Shown piece after piece: positions 49,346 to 56,253 of a stretch of DNA of 59,212 bases. The notes under the pieces are model-generated. The model was not told where the DNA came from. It was given only the letters and a program-made list of their open reading frames with translations, and did no database searches. Location of the stretch: assembly GCF_014646155.1 (NCBI RefSeq), contig NZ_BMMX01000035.1:1-59212 (forward strand), written 5' to 3'. A program made the translations under genes and the position numbers. The stretch is from Mangrovihabitans endophyticus. Its GTDB lineage: Bacteria; Actinomycetota; Actinomycetes; Mycobacteriales; Micromonosporaceae. How positions within the stretch are numbered: position 1 is the stretch's first letter; each line of letters begins with the position of its first letter.

Positions 49346-50938
49346 CTATCCCTCGCGCAGGTCCACCACGCTGCCCCGGGACGAACCGATCGCCGCCGCC
49401 ACCCGCGCCAGCAGATCCGCGTCGATGGAGGAGTCCACGGTCAACGCCATCAGCGCCTCCCCGCCCGCCGACCGGCGGCCCACCTGCATCGCCGCGATGT
49501 TCACGCCCGCCTCGCCCAGGATCGAGCCGATCGCGCCGACCACGCCCGGCCGGTCCACGTACCGGAAGAAGAGCAGCACTCCCTCCGCGGCGAGTTCCAG
49601 GGTGAAACCGTCCACCTCGGTCAGCCGGCGGATCTCGCGGACCCCGGTGACCGTACCGGCCACGCTCACCGCGCGGCCGTCCGGCAGAGCGCCGCGGACG
49701 GTGACCAGGTTGTGGTGTTCGGTGGTCTCGTCGCCGACCGCAAGCTCCACCTCGACGCCGCGATCCGCCGCGAGCTGCGGCGCGTTGACGTAGGTGACCC
49801 GTTCGTCCACCACCGGGGTGAACAGCCCCTTGGTGGCGGCGAGTTTCAGCACGCCCAGTTCGTGCGCGACCACCGCACCGCGGACCTCCACGGTCACCCC
49901 GGCGGCGATGCCGCCCGCCACGCCGGTGAACACCTTGCCGAGCCGTTCGGTGAGCGCCAGCAGCGGCCGAACCTCCTCCTCGACCACACCGCCGGCCTGC
50001 ACGTTTACCGCATCGGGCACGAACTCGCCCTCCAGGGCCAGTTTCACGCTGCGCGCCACGGCCAGGCCGGCCTTGTCCTGCGCCTCCGCCGTGGAGGCGC
50101 CCAGGTGCGGAGTGACCACCACGTTGTCGAATCGGAACAGCGGTGAGGAGGTGACCGGCTCGCTGGCGAACACGTCGATGCCGGCACCGCCCACCTGGCC
50201 GCGGTCCAGCGCGTCGGCGAGAGCCCGCTCGTCGATCAAGCCGCCGCGCGCCGCGTTGACGATCCGGACGCCAGGCTTGACGTCGGCCAGCTCCTTCTCG
50301 CCGATCAGACCCATGGTCTCCGGCGTGCGCGGTAGATGCACCGAGATGAAGTCGCTCTCCCGCATGAGCTCCTCCAGCCCCACCAGCCGGATGCCGAGCT
50401 GGGCGGCGCGGGCGGGTTGCACGTACGGGTCGTAGGCGATCAGCCGGGTGCCGAAGGCCGCCATCCGCTGGGCGAACAGCACCCCGATCCGGCCCAGCCC
50501 GACGATCCCGACGGTCTTGCCCTGCACTTCCACCCCGGTGTACGCGGAACGGCGCCACTCGCCGCGTTTCAGCGCCGCACACGCGCTGGCGGTGTTGCGG
50601 GAGACCGCGAGAAGCAGCGCGACCGCCTGTTCGGCGGCCGAGACGATGTTGCTGGTGGGCGCGTTCACCACCATGACGCCCCGCCCGGTGGCCCCGGCGA
50701 CGTCGATGTTGTCCAGTCCCACCCCGGCACGGGCGATCACCCGCAGGCTCGCGCCCGCCGCGATCACCGCGGTATCCACCTGGGTGGCGCTGCGCACGAC
50801 GAGCGCTTCCGCGTCCGCCACGGCGGCGAGCAGCGCGCCCCGGTCGGTGCCGTCGACGTGACGGACGTCGAAGTCGTAGGCCAGCACGTCGATGGCAGCC
50901 GGCGCGAGGTCCTCGGCGATCAGTACGACGGGAGCCAT
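49346..50938 (-). CDS. serA: D-3-phosphoglycerate dehydrogenase
   Basis: SerA, 530 residues, oxidises 3-phosphoglycerate to start serine synthesis. The long form: substrate region VRSATQVD and IARAGVGLDNIDV, Rossmann GxGxxG in VGIVGLGRIGVLF (147-152), the catalytic Arg/Glu/His with His in VVVTPHLGASTAEAQ, an intervening domain of about 150 residues (as in mycobacterial SerA) and a C-terminal ACT domain (about 455-530, LFFRYVDRPGVVGAIGSIL) that allows serine feedback. GGAGGGAG precedes the ATG. Confidence 0.96.
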   Translation of the reverse strand: MAPVVLIAEDLAPAAIDVLAYDFDVRHVDGTDRGALLAAVADAEALVVRSATQVDTAVIAAGASLRVIARAGVGLDNIDVAGATGRGVMVVNAPTSNIVSAAEQAVALLLAVSRNTASACAALKRGEWRRSAYTGVEVQGKTVGIVGLGRIGVLFAQRMAAFGTRLIAYDPYVQPARAAQLGIRLVGLEELMRESDFISVHLPRTPETMGLIGEKELADVKPGVRIVNAARGGLIDERALADALDRGQVGGAGIDVFASEPVTSSPLFRFDNVVVTPHLGASTAEAQDKAGLAVARSVKLALEGEFVPDAVNVQAGGVVEEEVRPLLALTERLGKVFTGVAGGIAAGVTVEVRGAVVAHELGVLKLAATKGLFTPVVDERVTYVNAPQLAADRGVEVELAVGDETTEHHNLVTVRGALPDGRAVSVAGTVTGVREIRRLTEVDGFTLELAAEGVLLFFRYVDRPGVVGAIGSILGEAGVNIAAMQVGRRSAGGEALMALTVDSSIDADLLARVAAAIGSSRGSVVDLREG

Positions 50939-51085
50939 CGGCTCTCCCTCCGGTCGCGGCGGTTTCGACCGGCGCTGGTCGACCTGCCGCGATCGTAAGC
51001 ACGGAGGGCGGCCCCGCGGGATACCGTCCGCGGTGACCACCGTCACAGAATGGTAATCGCCCGTTTACATTTCGTGACGCATCGG

Positions 51086-52363
51086 TCAAGCGGCGCGGGG
51101 CGCCTCCATGCCCGGTATCCGGCCGCGCTCGATCGGCGGCGCCTGCGGCAGGCCGGCCATCGAGCGCCCGTCGAACTCCCGGAACGACTGCGCCTCCGCG
51201 TCCAGGGCGTCGTAGAGCAGGTCGAGCGCGAGGGTGCCGACCGGCGGATAGACCCGCTCGCGGGGTGGTTCCTGTCCGGTCTCCAGCGCACCCTGAGCGA
51301 CCATGAATTCGATGATCGCCTGCCGCACGGAAGGCAACGTCACCGCCGAGTGATACAGCACGTTGAGCGCCTGCATCCGCATGCCCTGGACGTGTTCCTC
51401 GCCCTTGTTGTCGTGGAAGTGCGGGTTGCGAGTCTCGATCTGCAGAACCGGCACCGACGCCGCCATGACATCCGGGTTGGGGTTCTCCAACAGGCCGCCA
51501 AACTGCTCGAACAGGTCCATGTATTCGAACGGCTCGACCGCGAAACCGCCCGCCAGCCGCAGCTTGAGCCCGAGTTCCATGCTCATCGCGTGCTCGCCGG
51601 CGTTACCGGTGGCGATCACCTCGGTGCCGAAGCCCGAGTATTCGGCGAGGAACCGGTTCAGCCAATCATTGGTGATCGCCGAGCTGCGTCCCTTGCGGCT
51701 GAAGAAGAGGCGGCCGTCCTTGAGCTTCGGCTTGGAGTGCCAGGAGATGCGCACCATCGAGAACGGGCTGTTGGCCAGATGGAGACCGGCCGCGTACGCC
51801 TTGCAGTACTCGTGCACGGCGCCCGGCACGTAGTTGTCCGCGTCGACATATCCCAGATATTTGCGACCGGTCATCGCGGCCAGCGCCATGCCGATCAGCA
51901 TCGCCTCGCCCTTGCCGTTGCGAACCAGGCCGTCGTCGGCGATCAGCTCGGCCATCCCGGCCGCCTTGAAGGCCGCGGCCAGGCCGGGGTCCTTCTGATG
52001 CACGGTGACCGCGGACCGGCCCGCGAGGCGGCAGAACTGTTCCACCGTCTGCGCCTCGATCTCGTACCGGTCGACCGGCAGGCGATCGCTGTTGGAGACC
52101 AGAACGATCAGACAATCGTGCGGGACGCCGGACAGCACCCCCTCGATGACGCTGCGCGTCTCGTTCATGCACGGGACGACGATCACCATTTCGTTCTCGA
52201 CCGCCCGCAGGGCTTCGGGCGGCACGACACGGCTGCCCGCCGAGGACACGGGCAGCAGGCCGGCGTGGTCCCCGGCACCAGAGTCAAGCTCGATCACTCT
52301 CTGGAGCTCATGAATCCGGACCGCGCCGAAGCGCTCACTCCGGAAAGAATCAGCCAGTCGCAT
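51086..52363 (-). CDS. mpgS: mannosyl-3-phosphoglycerate synthase
   Basis: MPGS (GT55), 425 residues, transfers mannose from GDP-mannose to 3-phosphoglycerate, the first step to the compatible solute mannosylglycerate. The whole length matches Thermus-type MPGS: MRLADSFRSERFGAVRIHELQRVIELDSG, ENEMVIVVPCMNE, VHQKDPGLAAAFK, LVRNGKGEAMLIGMALA, the metal DAD at 174-176 (GYVDADNYVPGAV), FRKGR-type FSRKGRSSAITNDWLN and TGNAGEHAMSMELGL. The phosphatase partner MpgP is not in the window. TAGCCT lies six bases before the ATG. It separates ilvC from serA, which are otherwise conserved neighbours. Confidence 0.93.
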   Translation of the reverse strand: MRLADSFRSERFGAVRIHELQRVIELDSGAGDHAGLLPVSSAGSRVVPPEALRAVENEMVIVVPCMNETRSVIEGVLSGVPHDCLIVLVSNSDRLPVDRYEIEAQTVEQFCRLAGRSAVTVHQKDPGLAAAFKAAGMAELIADDGLVRNGKGEAMLIGMALAAMTGRKYLGYVDADNYVPGAVHEYCKAYAAGLHLANSPFSMVRISWHSKPKLKDGRLFFSRKGRSSAITNDWLNRFLAEYSGFGTEVIATGNAGEHAMSMELGLKLRLAGGFAVEPFEYMDLFEQFGGLLENPNPDVMAASVPVLQIETRNPHFHDNKGEEHVQGMRMQALNVLYHSAVTLPSVRQAIIEFMVAQGALETGQEPPRERVYPPVGTLALDLLYDALDAEAQSFREFDGRSMAGLPQAPPIERGRIPGMEAPRAA

Positions 52364-52480
52364 GCGGCGAGGCTACCTGCCGAAGTCCGTCGACAAGACC
52401 CCAATCAGTCGACAATTCGATTACGGCGTTGAACAGGTAAGCAGGACGTAACAAGCACGTTTCAGGTAATCGTTCGGTGA

Positions 52481-52520
52481 CGCGATGCGCCCGGTCAGGG
52501 CGTTGACCGGGCGCATCGCG
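52481..52520 (-). terminator. terminator after ilvC
   Basis: A perfect 16-bp stem (CGCGATGCGCCCGGTC / GACCGGGCGCATCGCG, 8-nt loop) lies between the ilvC stop and the mpgS start on the minus strand. TTTG follows on the plus strand only, so for ilvBNC it would be a stem without U-tract. Confidence 0.75.
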
Positions 52521-52597
52521 TTTGACGATCAGCGGATCCCATCGGCGTCCGCAGTGACCCTAAACGGTCACCGCCTAAGTGCCTTCGGGAGCGCCAC

Positions 52598-53611
52598 TCA
52601 GGCCGTCTCGGTAATTGGCCGATCGACCCACGACATCATGCCGCGCAGCTTTTTCCCGGTTACCTCGACGGGGTGTTCGGCGCCTTCTTTGCGGTACTGC
52701 GCGAGGGCCGGTCCGCCCGCCTCGTCGTCGGCGATCAACTCGCGGGTGAACTCGCCCGACTGGATCTCCGAGAGGATCTTCTTCATCTCCTCCTTGACCC
52801 GCCCGTCGATCACCCGCGGGCCGCGGGTGTAGTCGCCGAACTCCGCGGTGTCGGACACGCTGTACCGCATCCGGGAGATGCCGCCCTCATACATCAGGTC
52901 CACGATGAGCTTGAGCTCGTGCAGGCACTCGAAGTACGCGATCTCGGGGGCGTACCCGGCCTCGGTGAGCACCTCGAAGCCGGTCTGCACCAGCGCCGCC
53001 GTGCCACCGCAGAGCACCGCCTGCTCGCCGAACAGGTCGGTCTCGGTCTCCTCCTTGAAGGTGGTCCGGATGACGCCCGCGCGGGTCCCGCCGATCGCCT
53101 TCGCGTACGACAAGGCCAGTGCCAGCGCGGTGCCGGAGGCGTCCTGCTCCACGGCCACCAGCGCCGGCACGCCCTTGCCGTCCACGTACTGACGGCGCAC
53201 CAGGTGGCCGGGCCCCTTCGGAGCGACCATCGCCACGTCGACGTCCGCCGGCGGCTTGATCAGCTCGAAGCGGATGTTCAGGCCGTGCCCGAAGAACAGC
53301 GCCTTGCCGCCGCTCAGGTGCGGCTCGATCGACTCGGTGTAGATCTTGCGCTGCGCGGTGTCCGGCGCCAGCACCATGATCACATCGGCCCAGGCCGACG
53401 CCTCGGCCGGCGTGAGCACGCGCAGGCCCTGCTCCTGCGCCTTGGCCCGGCTCTTCGAGCCCTCCTTCAGGCCGATCACGACGTCGACGCCCGAGTCGCG
53501 CAGCGACAGCGAGTGGGCGTGGCCCTGACTGCCATACCCGATGACGGCGACCTTGCGCCCCTGAATCACGGACAGGTCGGCGTCGTCGTCGTAGAACGTT
53601 TCCGCGGTCAT
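52598..53611 (-). CDS. ilvC: ketol-acid reductoisomerase
   Basis: IlvC, class I, 337 residues, isomerises and reduces acetolactate/acetohydroxybutyrate. NADP site VAVIGYGSQGHAHSLSLRDSG, MVAPKGPGHLVRRQYVDGKGVP, GGTRAGVIRTTFKEETETDLFGEQ (Mg2+ Asp/Glu) and GGISRMRYSVSDTAEFGDYTRGP. The phosphate loop SKSRAKA suggests NADPH. Third gene of ilvBNC, 32 bp after ilvN. Confidence 0.97.
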   Translation of the reverse strand: MTAETFYDDDADLSVIQGRKVAVIGYGSQGHAHSLSLRDSGVDVVIGLKEGSKSRAKAQEQGLRVLTPAEASAWADVIMVLAPDTAQRKIYTESIEPHLSGGKALFFGHGLNIRFELIKPPADVDVAMVAPKGPGHLVRRQYVDGKGVPALVAVEQDASGTALALALSYAKAIGGTRAGVIRTTFKEETETDLFGEQAVLCGGTAALVQTGFEVLTEAGYAPEIAYFECLHELKLIVDLMYEGGISRMRYSVSDTAEFGDYTRGPRVIDGRVKEEMKKILSEIQSGEFTRELIADDEAGGPALAQYRKEGAEHPVEVTGKKLRGMMSWVDRPITETA

Positions 53612-53643
53612 GACTTTCCTTCCGGTGTCGCTATTTGGGCTGT

Positions 53644-54159
53644 CTAAGCCGCGCGCAGCGCGGGTCCGGTGGTGATCGACCGCGAACCGCGACCGATCGC
53701 CACCAGGCCGGACTGGACCATTTCCTTGATCCCGTACGGCTCCAGGTCGCGCAGCAACGCGTCCAGCTTGTCGGGGTTGCCGGTGGCCTCGATGGTGAGG
53801 GTGTCCGGAGCGACGTCGATCACCTTGGCGCGGAACAGCTCCACCGTCTCCATCACCTGGCTGCGCTGCACCCGATCGGCGCGCACCTTGACCAACAGGA
53901 GTTCCCGCTGGACCGATTGCACCGGGTCCAGCTCCACGATCTTCAGCACGTTCACCAGCTTGTTGAGCTGCTTGGTCACCTGCTCCAGCGGGGAGGAGTC
54001 GGCGTTGACCACGATCGTGATGCGGGAGACGTCCGGGTTCTCCGTCTCGCCCACGGCGAGCGAATCGATGTTGAAGCTGCGCCGGGAGAACAGGCCGGAC
54101 ACCCGGGCCAGGACGCCGGGCTTGTTCTCCACCAGCACCGACAGCGTGTGCATGGTCAT
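53644..54159 (-). CDS. ilvN: acetolactate synthase small subunit
   Basis: IlvN, 171 residues, the ACT-domain regulatory subunit that gives valine feedback to IlvB. HTLSVLVENKPGVLARVSGLFSRRSFNIDSLAVGETENPDVSRITIVV is the ACT domain; a second domain is QRELLLVKVRADRVQRSQ to ALLRDLEPYGIKEMVQSG. AGGGGAG lies five bases before the ATG. 13 bp after ilvB. Confidence 0.96.
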   Translation of the reverse strand: MTMHTLSVLVENKPGVLARVSGLFSRRSFNIDSLAVGETENPDVSRITIVVNADSSPLEQVTKQLNKLVNVLKIVELDPVQSVQRELLLVKVRADRVQRSQVMETVELFRAKVIDVAPDTLTIEATGNPDKLDALLRDLEPYGIKEMVQSGLVAIGRGSRSITTGPALRAA

Positions 54160-54172
54160 CGGGCTCCCCTTC

Positions 54173-56005
54173 TCAGAGTTCGTCTTCGTCGAAGTTCGGC
54201 CGCACGTCCCGGGCGAACATGATCTCGTCGTTGCTGGTGCCGGCCGCCACCATGGGCCACACCATGGCGTCCTTGCCGACCGTGAAGTCGATCACCACGG
54301 GCGCGTCGTTGATCTCCATGGCAGCCTGGATCGTCTTGTCCACGTCGGCCGCCGTCTCGCAGCGCAGGCCCACGCACCCGAGCGCCTCGGCCAGCTTCAC
54401 GAAGTCCGGGATCCGGTGCTTGTGCGTGCCCAGTTCGGTGTTCGAGTACCGACCCTCGTAGAACAGGGTCTGCCACTGCCGCACCATGCCCAGGTTGCCG
54501 TTGTTGATCACGGCGATCTTGACCGGGATGCCTTCCAGGGCGCAGGTCGCCAACTCCTGGTTGGTCATCTGGAAGCACCCGTCGCCATCGATGGCCCACA
54601 CCGTGGTGTCCGGCTTGCCGACCTTGGCGCCCATCGCGGCGGGCACCGCGTAGCCCATGGTCCCGGCGCCACCGGAGTTGAGCCAGGTGCCCGGCTTCTC
54701 GTACGAGATGAACTGGGACGCCCACATCTGGTGCTGGCCCACTCCGGCCACGTAGATCGCCTCCGGCCCGGCCAGCTTGCCGATCCGCTCGATCACGTAC
54801 TGCGGGGCAAGGGTTCCGTCGGTGGGCTCGTCGTAGCCCAGCGGGTAGCGCTCGCGCAGATCGTCAAGCTGCCCCCACCAGGCGGCGTACGCGCCGGTGC
54901 CGCCGGAGCCACCGGACACCGCCGCGATCAGCTCGTCGATGACGTGCCGCGCGTCGCCGACGATCGGCACGTCGGCGTGCCGGTTCTTGCCGATCTCGGC
55001 CGGGTCGATGTCCGCGTGCACCACCTTGGCGTCCGGGGCGAACGAGTCGAGCCTCCCGGTGACCCGGTCGTCGAACCGGGCGCCGAGGGTGACCAGCAGA
55101 TCCGCCTTCTGCAGCGCGTACACCGCGGGAACCGTGCCGTGCATGCCCGGCATGCCCAGATGCTGGGGATGCGAATCGGGGAAGGCGCCCAGGGCCATCA
55201 GGGTGGTGACCACCGGGATGCCGGTCTGCTCGGCGAGCCGGCGCAGCCCGTCGGTGGCGCCCGCCTTGAGCACGCCGCCGCCCACGTACAGCACCGGCCG
55301 CTTGCTCTGCGCGATCAGCCGGGCGGCCTCGCGGATCTGCTTGCCGTGCGGGTGCAGGGTGGGCCGGTAGCCGGGCAGGTCCAGGTCGGTCGGCCAGGTG
55401 AAGATGGTCTGGGCCTGCAACACGTCCTTGGGAATGTCCACCAGCACCGGGCCGGGTCGGCCGGTGGACGCCAGGTGGAAGGCCTGGGCGAGCACCTGCG
55501 GGATCTCCTCGGCGTGCTGCACCAGGAAGTTGTGCTTGGTGATCGGCAGCGTGATGCCCTGGATGTCCGCCTCCTGGAAGGCGTCCGTGCCGATCGACGG
55601 CCGGGCCACCTGCCCGGTGATCGCGACCATCGGCACCGAGTCCATGTACGCGTCGGCGATCGGCGTGACCAGGTTCGTCGCGCCCGGACCGGAGGTCGCG
55701 ATGCAGACGCCCACCTTGCCGGTCGCCTGCGCGTACCCGGTCGCGGCGTGCCCCGCGCCCTGCTCATGACGCACCAGGATGTGCCGCACCTTGGAGTCGT
55801 AGAGCGGGTCGTACGCGGGCAGAATGGCCCCGCCGGGGATGCCGAACGCCACCTCCACGCCGAGAGCTTCGAGCGACCGCACGAGGGATCCGGCACCCGT
55901 GGTGGAAGTGGGCTGCGCCGCGGCACCGGCCTGCGCGGCACCGGCCTGCGCGGCGGCCGGGCTGACCCGCTGGGCGAGTGTCTCGGGGGTGGGTGGTCTC
56001 GTCAT
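54173..56005 (-). CDS. ilvB: acetolactate synthase large subunit
   Basis: IlvB, 610 residues, ThDP/FAD enzyme making acetolactate and acetohydroxybutyrate. VEVAFGIPGGAILPAYD, RHEQGAGHAATGYAQATGKVGVCIATSGPGATNL (ThDP-activating Glu), QVARPSIGTDAFQEAD, the FAD region and the ThDP motif GDGCFQMTNQELATCALEGIPVKIAVINNGNLGMVRQWQ. The first ~50 residues are Ala/Gly-rich with a duplicated QAGAAQAGAAAQ. Upstream lie a leader peptide, antiterminator and attenuator (56066-56249). Operon ilvB-ilvN-ilvC. Confidence 0.97.
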   Translation of the reverse strand: MTRPPTPETLAQRVSPAAAQAGAAQAGAAAQPTSTTGAGSLVRSLEALGVEVAFGIPGGAILPAYDPLYDSKVRHILVRHEQGAGHAATGYAQATGKVGVCIATSGPGATNLVTPIADAYMDSVPMVAITGQVARPSIGTDAFQEADIQGITLPITKHNFLVQHAEEIPQVLAQAFHLASTGRPGPVLVDIPKDVLQAQTIFTWPTDLDLPGYRPTLHPHGKQIREAARLIAQSKRPVLYVGGGVLKAGATDGLRRLAEQTGIPVVTTLMALGAFPDSHPQHLGMPGMHGTVPAVYALQKADLLVTLGARFDDRVTGRLDSFAPDAKVVHADIDPAEIGKNRHADVPIVGDARHVIDELIAAVSGGSGGTGAYAAWWGQLDDLRERYPLGYDEPTDGTLAPQYVIERIGKLAGPEAIYVAGVGQHQMWASQFISYEKPGTWLNSGGAGTMGYAVPAAMGAKVGKPDTTVWAIDGDGCFQMTNQELATCALEGIPVKIAVINNGNLGMVRQWQTLFYEGRYSNTELGTHKHRIPDFVKLAEALGCVGLRCETAADVDKTIQAAMEINDAPVVIDFTVGKDAMVWPMVAAGTSNDEIMFARDVRPNFDEDEL

Positions 56006-56065
56006 GACTGCGACCTTTGCGTCGAGATTGGTCCTGCACTTGAGCAACAAAACCTGTACTTGAGC

Positions 56066-56102
56066 AAGAAAAAAGGCCCTCGTGCCGGTGCGGCACGGGA
56101 CC
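56066..56102 (-). terminator. transcription attenuator in the ilvB leader
   Basis: On the minus strand GGTCCCGTGCC (56102-56092) pairs with GGCACGAGGGCC (56086-56075), then TTTTTTCTT (56074-56066). An upstream segment GGCACCGGG (56133-56125) can instead pair with CCCGTGCC of the left arm, a plausible antiterminator. Confidence 0.82.
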
Positions 56103-56219
56103 TAGCGCGTCTTCCTCCTCGGGACCCGGTGCCTGGGCCGGTGTCGCACCCGCGAGTGTCGTCCTCGTGGGACGGACGCGGGCTCGGCTCCGGCGCACCG
56201 GGCGCGGAAGAAAACGCGC

Positions 56220-56249
56220 TCAGATAAGTACTCGGGATGACAAGCACAT
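56220..56249 (-). CDS. leader peptide of ilvB
   Basis: A 9-codon ORF, MCLSSRVLI, ending with Val-Leu-Ile directly before TGA, 118 bp upstream of the attenuator. The form fits attenuation leaders of actinobacterial ilvB genes. Its ATG lies 4 bp after the stop of the GGDEF-EAL gene and seven bases after a -10-like CAGGCT, so it may be leaderless. Confidence 0.72.
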   Translation of the reverse strand: MCLSSRVLI

Positions 56250-56253
56250 GCGG

